DNA from: Spirochaetia bacterium | Lineage (GTDB): Bacteria; Spirochaetota; Spirochaetia; Treponematales; Rectinemataceae | Direction of reading: 5' to 3' | NCBI GenBank assembly: GCA_021286925.1 | Contig: JAJTBL010000049.1 | Coordinates: 1 to 9,179 of the forward strand | DNA: 9,179 nt | In this document: in pieces, positions 1-6,293 of the stretch | How the letters are laid out: every line of letters begins with the position of its first letter | How positions within the stretch are numbered: position 1 is the first letter of the stretch | Notes under the pieces: model-generated | What the model was told of the DNA's origin: nothing | Seen by the model: only the letters and a program-made list of their open reading frames with translations | Databases searched by the model: none | Translations under genes and position numbers: made by a program

Positions 1-1224
1 CAGCGCCTGTTCCTTGTCTGCTGCGTTTTTCAGAGCGACCGCTGGATCCACTTTCTTCAGATACACTTCATCAACCGCGTCTACGAGCACCGTACGCTGA
101 CCAGCGTCATCCACAAACTGGCTGGCGTGAGCATAGGAAAGACCTTTCAGGAAGGGAGCAATCACTGGGTCATTTTTATAGGATTCAGAAAGCGAAGGAG
201 TGGCAGGGAGTTCGCCAACCCGCTGGAGCCAGAGCACCTGCACTTCTGGCGAAGTGATGTATTTCAGGAATTTAATAGAAGCTTCCAGTTTTTTCCCGCT
301 CGTTCCCGCGACAATGGCGTGAGTCCAGAATGAAGCATAATTCGACTTGATACCTTTGTAGCTGGGAAGCTCGCTGACTCCCCACTCAAGATCCTTCACC
401 GCATTGAGCGTCGCAATTCTGAAAGAACCATCAATATTCATTGCCGCCTTGCCTGCCTTGAATGCTGTAACATCATCTGTTGCAAAATTTGGATAGCCGA
501 CTTTATCCTTGACAATCCTGTCCATGTACCATTTGAAAGCTGCGACGCCATTCGCGTCAGCATAGGTTACTTTCCGGTAATCGCTGCTGTATGGAGTATT
601 TCCGAATTGTCTGAAAAGAACTTCGCGCAGCCAGTTGTGGCCCTGTCCAGTGGGCTGCATGGCAAGGCCGGCTTGAATCAAGTTGCCCTGACCGTCGTAT
701 TTAGAAAGTTTTCTGGCATATGCTTCAAGTTCTTCCAGGGTTTTCGGCGGAACATTCGGGTCCAGTCCAGCTTCCTTGAAAAGTTTCTTGTTCCAGATCA
801 GCGCCAAAGTTCTGACTGCTGTTGGTACTGAGTAATACTTTCCGCCAAAATCCACCGATTCCGCAACAAAGGGATAAAAATTCTTTTCAAAAAAGGCTTT
901 GTTGAAATCGGCAGCTGGCAGTTCCTGCAGGTAGCCGGCTTTTACGTACATGGGGAGCCAGCCATAGAAAAGGTTGATGACATTGGGACCTTCGCCAGCA
1001 GGAATGGATGCAGCAACTTTCTGATTGTAACTTTCATACGGGAAGGTCACTTGCTCAACCTTTATGCCAGGGTTGGCCGCCTCAAACTTCTGGATCAGTT
1101 CATCCATCAATTTCACTTTTGATTCATAAAAATATTGCCAGTAGGTGATGGTCACTGTCTGAGCAAAAATGCCAGCCACTGCTACCGCCAGCAACACCGC
1201 GATCATGAGCGTCTTTTTTTTCAT
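1..1224 (-). CDS. Extracellular sugar-type solute-binding protein of an ABC transporter (3' end outside window)
   Basis: Reading the minus strand from an ATG at 1224-1222 gives 408 codons open to the left edge, so the stop lies outside. The first 21 residues form a signal peptide: MKKK, a hydrophobic core, then GIFA before Q22. There is no lipobox cysteine, so a free periplasmic protein is expected. The mature start (VTITYWQYF), then FEAANPGIKVEQV near residues 47-59, AASIPAGEGPNVI near 71-83, and later the repeated aromatic and Gly-rich segments are typical of family 1 solute-binding proteins for sugars and oligosaccharides. Such proteins are about 400-450 residues, so only a short tail is missing. 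The start is set by AAGGAGG at 1235-1229, four bases before the ATG. Permease genes would be expected further left. Substrate cannot be read from the sequence; the nearby amylosucrase makes an alpha-glucoside possible, which is inference. Confidence 0.9.
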   Translation of the reverse strand, partial: MKKKTLMIAVLLAVAVAGIFAQTVTITYWQYFYESKVKLMDELIQKFEAANPGIKVEQVTFPYESYNQKVAASIPAGEGPNVINLFYGWLPMYVKAGYLQELPAADFNKAFFEKNFYPFVAESVDFGGKYYSVPTAVRTLALIWNKKLFKEAGLDPNVPPKTLEELEAYARKLSKYDGQGNLIQAGLAMQPTGQGHNWLREVLFRQFGNTPYSSDYRKVTYADANGVAAFKWYMDRIVKDKVGYPNFATDDVTAFKAGKAAMNIDGSFRIATLNAVKDLEWGVSELPSYKGIKSNYASFWTHAIVAGTSGKKLEASIKFLKYITSPEVQVLWLQRVGELPATPSLSESYKNDPVIAPFLKGLSYAHASQFVDDAGQRTVLVDAVDEVYLKKVDPAVALKNAADKEQAL

Positions 1225-1231
1225 AAAGCCT

Positions 1232-1287
1232 CCTTGCAAATTCATTTGCTTTATTAAGCCTAATCTGCAAACTTTCAATTTGCAAGG
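1232..1287 (-). promoter_or_regulatory. Nested inverted repeats in the leader of the solute-binding protein gene, overlapping its ribosome binding site
   Basis: On the minus strand CCTTGCAAATT (1287-1277) is the exact reverse complement of AATTTGCAAGG (1242-1232). The second copy supplies the AAGG of the AAGGAGG ribosome binding site (1235-1229). Between them lie TTTGC (1275-1271 region) and GCAAA (1249-1245), which can pair and extend the structure. The core words alternate GCAAA, TTTGC, GCAAA, TTTGC. Two folds are therefore possible: a long stem (outer with outer, inner with inner) that hides part of the ribosome binding site, or two small neighbouring hairpins. It could act in RNA or be a protein-binding site in DNA. 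The repeats are seen directly; the regulatory role is inferred. I could not settle on a convincing promoter in the 137-base gap (1225-1361), which otherwise holds only AT-rich sequence. Confidence 0.55.
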
Positions 1288-1361
1288 TTGAATTGTGCGT
1301 TTTGATAAATAATTTCAAATTTCAAAAAGCAATAGAATAATTTTTTATTGGATATCCCCTA

Positions 1362-1790
1362 TCACTCTTTGCACGCGAGCTCATCCATGCGGCGCAGACG
1401 CCGCGAAACGTCGCGGGCAAGGTTCATGACCATCATGGAGAAGGCTTTGGGATCGAGTTTTGATATCTCATACAACGCACGGTTGGAAATGGTCACTACT
1501 TCCAACGGCTCCAGCGCAGTGATGGTGGCAATGCTTGGCATGACATCGATAAGCTCCATCTCTCCAAAGGTTTCGCCTTCTTTCAGCTCGGCGATTGGAA
1601 CCCCTTTTTTGGAAACCTGCACCCGTCCACTGATGATAAAGTATATTTTGTCATTGGGAGCGCCTTCCTTCATGGGCGTATCACCCGCATTGAATTGCTC
1701 ATAGCCGAACAGCGCCTTGATCTTTTCAATTTGCTCAGGCAGAACACCGCCGAACAATGAGTACTTCTGCAATTGGCTGGTATCCACCAT
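1362..1790 (-). CDS. Stand-alone cyclic-nucleotide-binding (CNB/Crp-type) domain protein
   Basis: This 142-residue protein is a single CNB beta-roll domain plus a short C-terminal helix. Recognisable parts are the N-terminal helices (QLQKYSLFGGVLPEQIEKI), the phosphate-binding-cassette region F75-G76-E77 followed by MELIDVMPSIATI, and a basic C-terminal helix ending RDVSRRLRRMDEL. There is no helix-turn-helix, kinase or channel part, so it is not a transcription factor like Crp; it may act by binding partner proteins. The cassette glutamate (E77) is present, but the arginine that contacts the cyclic phosphate in Crp is replaced by Ser86 in my alignment, so ligand binding is uncertain. The ATG at 1790 follows GAAGGGGG at good spacing. 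It starts 45 bases after the diguanylate cyclase gene and is probably co-transcribed with it. No clear terminator follows the stop. Confidence 0.88.
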   Translation of the reverse strand: MVDTSQLQKYSLFGGVLPEQIEKIKALFGYEQFNAGDTPMKEGAPNDKIYFIISGRVQVSKKGVPIAELKEGETFGEMELIDVMPSIATITALEPLEVVTISNRALYEISKLDPKAFSMMVMNLARDVSRRLRRMDELACKE

Positions 1791-1835
1791 GACAAGCCCC
1801 CTTCAGATATCTCTGTGATCCCGATGATATTTTAA

Positions 1836-3188
1836 TTATAACGCAACAATCCGGTTTCTGCCGCCCTCTTTTGCCTGGTAGAGGGCTTCGTCGGCTCGCC
1901 GCACAAGTGCGTCCGCAGAAGATGCGTCAAAATCGGGCCAGGATGCTGCCCCTCCTGAAATCGTCAATTTGAGATTCTGCGAGCCATACTGGAAGACGGT
2001 TTCTTCAACGAGCCTTCGGACACGATCCGCAATCTGGAAAGCGTCGGTAAGCGAAGCGCCCGGCAATACTGCCATGAATTCTTCGCCGCCGTATCTGAGC
2101 GCGACATCGCCTTCGCGCAGAGCGCTTTTCAAAAGCCGGGAAACATGCACCAGCACCTTGTCGCCCATCGGATGACCGTAGGTGTCATTGACGTTCTTAA
2201 AGTGATCCAGATCGAATATGCAGACACCCACGGGGGAACCAGAGCGAATGGAACGGCCAAATTCTTCCTGAAGCCGCGCCATACCAAACCGCCGATTGAA
2301 CATGCCGGTCAGCGAATCGTTGGCGGCAAGTTTCTGGAGCTGATCGTATGTCAGCGCGTTCCTGAAGGCGACAGCAAGGCTCGCGTTGACAAGCTCCAGC
2401 ATCGCGAGGGTTTCCTGGGGAATTGTAAAAGCCGTGGCTAAGACGATGACACCGAGCGGGACGTCATGGTACACCAGCGGCTCAACAAGAACGGTCTTCG
2501 GCGAAAAATCGAGCACTGAGCTCTCAATGGCAATATCTGCCGGCATTTGAAGAAGCTGACGCTCCTTGACTGCCATGGCTCGAGTGACGACATCGCTTTT
2601 TGCAATCCCAGCGGTATCGCGAATGCGGTATGAGGCGATGACTTCCATCTCGCCTTCCCGCTCCATGACTATGGTACCGGCTTCCGTTCCAGTAAAAGAA
2701 AGTAGCGCTGGAAGAACGGTGATACCCAGGTCTTCAAGTTCGAGCCTGGTAGACAGCATCGAGGTAAACTGCCGAACCATGAGTTCGGATTTCAGAGAAG
2801 CAAACAGGGAGTTGACGAGGACGTTATACGATTTCGCGCTTTCGCCGAGAACATCGGATGAATCGACTTCCAGCAGGCAGTCTGAAGTTTTGCAGTTATT
2901 CACAATATCTTCATGACTGTCGTTGATGAGGTGGTTTGAAATGTATTGCATGCGCTTGACCAGTTTCTGCAGGCGAGTCCCGACAACGCTTCTTGCGAGG
3001 ATAATATTCATCAATCCGACGACAAGACCCGCCATGATGCACACGAGAATGAACCAGGGCTGCAGCGTTATGGAAGCCGGAACGCCAAGCAATATCAGAA
3101 AGAACGGGAATACAATACCAACCAACAGGCCGAAACCCATCATCAATATGGCAAGGTCGTTGAAAACGCTTTTAGTCAGTCGAATCAT
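1836..3188 (-). CDS. Membrane-bound GAF-GGDEF diguanylate cyclase
   Basis: The enzyme is expected to make cyclic di-GMP from two GTP. The 450 residues read in order: two membrane helices (about 13-35 and 43-65) joined by a very short external loop, a HAMP-like linker (about 65-135), a GAF-type sensor region (about 150-280), and a GGDEF domain (about 285-450). The GGDEF domain carries DSLTGMFNRR at 291-300, metal-binding FDLDHFKNVND at 325-335, the active-site GGEEF at 367-371 and an inhibitory I-site REGD at 358-361 at the canonical five-residue distance. It therefore looks active and product-inhibited. Because almost nothing is exposed outside, the signal is probably sensed in the cytoplasm by the GAF region or in the membrane. 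The HAMP-like part holds two cysteines, C99 and C104. The ATG at 3188 follows TTTAGGGGG four bases upstream. It probably forms an operon with the CNB protein 45 bases downstream. Confidence 0.95.
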   Translation of the reverse strand: MIRLTKSVFNDLAILMMGFGLLVGIVFPFFLILLGVPASITLQPWFILVCIMAGLVVGLMNIILARSVVGTRLQKLVKRMQYISNHLINDSHEDIVNNCKTSDCLLEVDSSDVLGESAKSYNVLVNSLFASLKSELMVRQFTSMLSTRLELEDLGITVLPALLSFTGTEAGTIVMEREGEMEVIASYRIRDTAGIAKSDVVTRAMAVKERQLLQMPADIAIESSVLDFSPKTVLVEPLVYHDVPLGVIVLATAFTIPQETLAMLELVNASLAVAFRNALTYDQLQKLAANDSLTGMFNRRFGMARLQEEFGRSIRSGSPVGVCIFDLDHFKNVNDTYGHPMGDKVLVHVSRLLKSALREGDVALRYGGEEFMAVLPGASLTDAFQIADRVRRLVEETVFQYGSQNLKLTISGGAASWPDFDASSADALVRRADEALYQAKEGGRNRIVAL

Positions 3189-3210
3189 AAAGCCCCCTAA
3201 AGACGGCTCT

Positions 3211-3239
3211 ATACTAGCCTATCAACGCCCTGCCTGCAA
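3211..3239 (-). promoter_or_regulatory. Possible promoter of the diguanylate cyclase gene
   Basis: On the minus strand TTGCAG (3239-3234) and TAGTAT (3216-3211) are separated by 17 bases, 22 bases before the start codon of the diguanylate cyclase gene. The match to sigma-70 consensus is only fair (3 of 6 and 4 of 6), but position and spacing are right and the upstream gene ends with a terminator-like element at 3241-3286. Confidence 0.35.
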
Positions 3240-3240
3240 G

Positions 3241-3286
3241 AAAAAAACGATAAAGTTTTAAAATTGGCTCAATGCTTTATTTATCG
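3241..3286 (-). terminator. Weak AT-rich intrinsic terminator of the amylosucrase gene
   Basis: On the minus strand CGATAAA (3286-3280) can pair with TTTATCG (3254-3248), leaving a 25-base loop, and is directly followed by seven T (3247-3241). The 5' arm contains the last Arg codon and the TAA stop of the amylosucrase gene. An alternative register pairs ATAAAG (3280-3275) with CTTTAT (3255-3250). The stem is AT-rich and the loop long, so termination may be partial. Confidence 0.45.
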
Positions 3287-5188
3287 AAACAGCCAGAGCA
3301 GTTGGCAGGGAGCCAGGGATCCAGCAGAAATTGCATTCCAGCTTAAACCGCTGACAAGATCCGTACAGGATTCTCCTCCCAGGATTTCGGTCAGCCTTGT
3401 CTGTGCAATCGGAACAGAGGATTCAGAAAAATTTCCCACAATGACAAGCTGAGAACCGGGAATTTCTTTATGTATCACGATGACGGATTTGTGGCCTGAA
3501 GGCAGAACCGCAAGGTCGGAAGCAGCGAATACCGGGTGAGAAGCGCGCTGTGCGACAAGCAACTTGATTGTATTGAATACTTTCCCGGTTACGGTCGATG
3601 GATCATGGCGTTCATTCGCCAGGGCTTCATTCCAGAGCGGCCGGTGAACCCAGCGGGAATCGGCCTTGTGCGCAGGATCCCTGTCCCAATCAGGGTCATT
3701 CTCAGTCGCAAGCTCATCTCCCAGGTAGAGAAGCGGAATGCCTCCAGCCGCCAGCGCGATGCCATACAGCAAAATCAAGCGAGCCATACCGCGCTCAAGC
3801 TTTTCAGGATCCCGAACAGCGTCCGCCCGTTCCACGCCCGCCAGCGAAGCCGCGCTCCCGCAGATCCGCCTATCCTGGGTTACCGGGTTATACTGAAAAC
3901 TCAAGCCATGCGCAAAACTGCCGGGAAAATCGCCGAGATAGAAGCGATTCAAGAATTGCCGATGGTCGAAAGGGTTTATGCCGAGCGCCCAGGCATCTTC
4001 ATCCGCAAAAGTCCAGCCGATATCATCATGACAGCGGACATAATTGACCCAGGCACAGCCGGCAGGTATTTTGTGGCGTTTTTCGAGTGAATACGAAAGC
4101 AGCTGCACTTCCTTGGTTGCGGCAGCCTCCCACAGTTCGGCCATCAGCAGAGGGTTGTAGGAAAGCTGGCACTCTCTGAGGTCGATGTATTTGGCTATGT
4201 CATCAGGATGTACGATAGCCTCTGATTTGAAGAGCAGTGATGGGCAGGCGAGGCGTGCCATAGACTGGAAGGCTTTGATGAGGGTATGCGCTTGCGGGAG
4301 GTTTTCGCAGGATGTTCCTTTCTGTTTCCAGATAAAGGCAACCGCGTCAAGCCTGAGAATGCTGATGCCATGATTCGCCAGAGAGAGCATTTCACGGCAC
4401 ATGGCGTCGAAAACGGCAGGATTCCGGTAGTTGAGATCCCACTGGTATGAATGAAACGTCGTCCACACCCACCGCTGCATCTCTTCATTGAAGGTAAAGG
4501 AGCCGCGCCTGGATTCCGGAAAGATTTCCCGGAGCGTTTTTTCGTACTCGTCGGGCTCGCTGCGGTCCGGGAAAGTCAAATAGAAATCTCGGTACCATGC
4601 TTCGCCGTTTTTAGCCTGCAATGCCCATGCATGTTCGTCCGAAGTATGATTGAAAACAAAATCCGCAACCAGCGCGATGCCGTGCTTGGAAAAAATACGT
4701 GCCAGCTGTGCGAGTTCCTTCATGGTTCCCAGCGAAGGATTGGTTTCTCGGTAGCTCGATACGGCGTACCCGCCATCGTTTTCTTTTTCAGGCGACTTGA
4801 AAAAGGGCATCAGGTGCAAATAGGTAATTCCCAGCTCTTCCAGGTAGGGAATGCGGCTCTGCAAACCTTGAAAGTCTTTTGCCCAGCGATCGACATAGCA
4901 GACGGCGCCCATCTGTTTTTCAGAGCGGAACCAGCCTGATTCCGGGGGCAATTGCCGATCTCGCTCTTTGAGCCATGCAGGCCTCGCCCGAAAAGATTCA
5001 AAGGCGTGAACAACGATATCTTCAACCCAGAAGGCAAAATCGGGCCGATTTCCATATAGTTCGTACAGCAGTGAAACAAGGCGGTCCAATTCCTTTTCCA
5101 ATCGAATGGAAAACTCATGCCACCAGACGCTTTTTGTAATGTTGCGCCGTTCCAGTCTGCGATACAGCGATTGTTTGAATCCTTCCAT
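3281..5188 (-). CDS. Amylosucrase-type glycoside hydrolase, GH13 subfamily 4
   Basis: Amylosucrases split sucrose, releasing fructose and adding the glucose to an alpha-1,4-glucan. The 635 residues match the family length. An N-terminal helical domain (about 1-90) precedes the (beta/alpha)8 barrel with the amylosucrase signatures DGGYAVSSYRETNPSLGT (138-155), DFVFNHTSDEHAWA (176-189), the nucleophile Asp281 in LRLDAVAFIWK, the acid/base Glu323 in FKSEAIVHPDD and the transition-state Asp388 in VRCHDDIGW. These sit at a constant offset of five from residues 286, 328 and 393 of the Neisseria polysaccharea enzyme as I remember it. Asp138, and Arg512 in SRWVHRP, fit its sucrose-pocket salt bridge. 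A C-terminal beta domain follows. There is no signal peptide, so it acts in the cytoplasm. The related sucrose hydrolases share these motifs, so sucrose hydrolysis is the main alternative. The gene is transcribed alone from an operator-bearing promoter. The ATG at 5188 has a modest upstream GAGGATGG. Confidence 0.93.
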   Translation of the reverse strand: MEGFKQSLYRRLERRNITKSVWWHEFSIRLEKELDRLVSLLYELYGNRPDFAFWVEDIVVHAFESFRARPAWLKERDRQLPPESGWFRSEKQMGAVCYVDRWAKDFQGLQSRIPYLEELGITYLHLMPFFKSPEKENDGGYAVSSYRETNPSLGTMKELAQLARIFSKHGIALVADFVFNHTSDEHAWALQAKNGEAWYRDFYLTFPDRSEPDEYEKTLREIFPESRRGSFTFNEEMQRWVWTTFHSYQWDLNYRNPAVFDAMCREMLSLANHGISILRLDAVAFIWKQKGTSCENLPQAHTLIKAFQSMARLACPSLLFKSEAIVHPDDIAKYIDLRECQLSYNPLLMAELWEAAATKEVQLLSYSLEKRHKIPAGCAWVNYVRCHDDIGWTFADEDAWALGINPFDHRQFLNRFYLGDFPGSFAHGLSFQYNPVTQDRRICGSAASLAGVERADAVRDPEKLERGMARLILLYGIALAAGGIPLLYLGDELATENDPDWDRDPAHKADSRWVHRPLWNEALANERHDPSTVTGKVFNTIKLLVAQRASHPVFAASDLAVLPSGHKSVIVIHKEIPGSQLVIVGNFSESSVPIAQTRLTEILGGESCTDLVSGLSWNAISAGSLAPCQLLWLFR

Positions 5189-5208
5189 AATCCATCCTCA
5201 TTCGGTAG

Positions 5209-5220
5209 TAAACCGGTTTA
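5209..5220. promoter_or_regulatory. LacI-family-type operator palindrome upstream of the amylosucrase gene
   Basis: TAAACCGGTTTA is a perfect 12-base palindrome with the central CG typical of sites bound by LacI-family sugar repressors. It begins at the last base of the -10 hexamer (5220) and covers the expected transcription start, where a bound repressor would block the polymerase. The repressor gene is not in the window. The palindrome is seen; its role is inferred from position and form. Confidence 0.65.
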
Positions 5221-5247
5221 TTATACCATAGCGGCCGCCAATGAAAA
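5220..5247 (-). promoter_or_regulatory. Extended -10 promoter of the amylosucrase gene
   Basis: The minus strand holds a consensus TATAAT at 5225-5220, preceded by TGG to give the extended form TGnTATAAT. A weak -35, TTTTCA (5247-5242), stands 16 bases upstream and lies in the T-tract of the preceding terminator. The start of transcription should fall near 5213, giving a leader of about 25 bases. Confidence 0.7.
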
Positions 5248-5279
5248 GGGGCTTGCGCCTGAAAAACGGCACAAGCCCC
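5244..5279 (-). terminator. Intrinsic terminator of the nucleoside transporter operon
   Basis: On the minus strand GGGGCTTG (5279-5272) pairs with CAAGCCCC (5255-5248). The stem continues, after one mismatch, with GCC/GGC (5270-5268 with 5259-5257) around an eight-base loop. TTTT (5247-5244) and CATT follow the stem. It lies about 60 bases after the stop of the second permease gene. Confidence 0.85.
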
Positions 5280-5300
5280 GGAACAGCCATCTGCAGAACG

Positions 5301-5322
5301 GAAGGCAGATTGACCTGCCTTC
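5301..5322 (-). other. Perfect hairpin in the 3' untranslated region of the nucleoside transporter operon
   Basis: GAAGGCAG (5322-5315 on the minus strand) and CTGCCTTC (5308-5301) form a perfect eight-pair stem with a six-base loop, 17 bases after the stop of the second permease gene. No T-tract follows, so it is not a terminator by itself. It may protect the transcript's 3' end or assist the terminator 22 bases further on. Confidence 0.6.
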
Positions 5323-5339
5323 ACCGTGCAGCCAGCTTT

Positions 5340-6293
5340 CTATCGCTTGCCGGAATCGTAAATTTCGCCGGCTGCCTTAGGGCCGACCGATTTTCCCGCA
5401 AAGAATATCAGCGCCACAATAGTGAAAATATACGGAAGCATATAGAAGAACTCGCTGGGGAGCTTGGCGAGGAAGGTGATGTCCTTGGCGTAAAAGGAAA
5501 GGGCAGTCGAAAAGCCGAAGAACAGGCCAGCGGCGAGAACGCCGAAGGGGTTCCACCGGCCGAACACCAATGAAGCCAGCGCGATGAAGCCGGTTCCATG
5601 AATCGACATGATCGTGTACTGGATGTCGGCAGTCAGGACCATGACGCCGCCGGCAAGGCCCGCGAGCGCGCCTGACGCGAGCACGCCGATGTACCGCATC
5701 CCCGCGACATTGATGCCCATGCTGGCCGCCGCCTGCGGATGTTCGCCGCAGGAGCGCATTCTGAGGCCGAAAGGCGTCTTGTACACGAGGAACCAGGTGA
5801 TCAGGACGAGGGCGACGGCAATATAGAAGGTCGGGTAGTTCTCGATGAAAAACATCTTGCCTAAAAGGGGAATCTTGCTCAAACCCGGCACGGTCATTTT
5901 CTGGATGCCGTTAGAAAAGGAGCGGGTTCTCTGCTGGTGGAAAATAATCTGGCTCAGGTAGATGGTAACGCCGCCCGCCAGGATGTTCAGCGCGGTTCCC
6001 GAAATAACCTGGTTGGCTTTCAGGTTGATGCTGGCAAAAGCGTGCAGAAGGCTCATCGCGATTCCGGCCGCAATGCCCACTAGCAGGCCGATCCACGGGG
6101 CAAGCGGCGTAGAAGGCTCGAGCAGGACGGTGACCGAAGCCGCCGCAAAGCCGCCGACCATCATGATGCCCTCAAGCGCAATGTTGACAATACCCGAACG
6201 CTCGCTAAAAAGCCCGCCCAAGGCAGCAATGATGATGGGAGAGGCAAACATGAGCGCGATGGGGAACATTTCCAGTATCAGGGTTGCTTTCAT
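5340..6293 (-). CDS. Nucleoside-type ABC transporter permease (second membrane subunit, NupQ/YufQ-like)
   Basis: This 317-residue, very hydrophobic protein is a BPD_transp_2-type permease (PF02653) that should pair with the permease encoded just upstream to form the membrane channel of the transporter. The signature GLFSERSGIVNIALEGIM at 27-44 is characteristic of the smaller subunit of BMP/PnrA-linked nucleoside importers. Also present are the cytoplasmic loop GEHPQAAASMGINV (183-196), which contacts the ATPase, and GFIALASLVFGRWNP (235-249). I count roughly eight or nine membrane segments. Its ATG overlaps the stop of the upstream permease gene by ATGA, and GGGAGG lies nearby inside that gene, so translation is probably coupled. 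It is the last gene of the operon. Nucleosides, especially purine nucleosides, are the expected substrates from family knowledge; the exact substrate cannot be read here. Confidence 0.93.
   Translation of the reverse strand: MKATLILEMFPIALMFASPIIIAALGGLFSERSGIVNIALEGIMMVGGFAAASVTVLLEPSTPLAPWIGLLVGIAAGIAMSLLHAFASINLKANQVISGTALNILAGGVTIYLSQIIFHQQRTRSFSNGIQKMTVPGLSKIPLLGKMFFIENYPTFYIAVALVLITWFLVYKTPFGLRMRSCGEHPQAAASMGINVAGMRYIGVLASGALAGLAGGVMVLTADIQYTIMSIHGTGFIALASLVFGRWNPFGVLAAGLFFGFSTALSFYAKDITFLAKLPSEFFYMLPYIFTIVALIFFAGKSVGPKAAGEIYDSGKR

Noticed and set aside
1124..1318. 64-codon minus-strand frame that spans the leader and the start of the solute-binding protein gene
   Set aside because: It would begin with TTG without a ribosome binding site and runs out of frame into the signal-peptide coding region. 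A leader peptide is conceivable but unsupported.
1288..1361. Promoter and terminator between the CNB gene and the solute-binding protein gene
   Set aside because: The region is AT-rich with several poor -10-like words and repeated GAAATTT, but no pair of hexamers with acceptable match and spacing, and no GC-rich hairpin with a T-tract. I did not list one.
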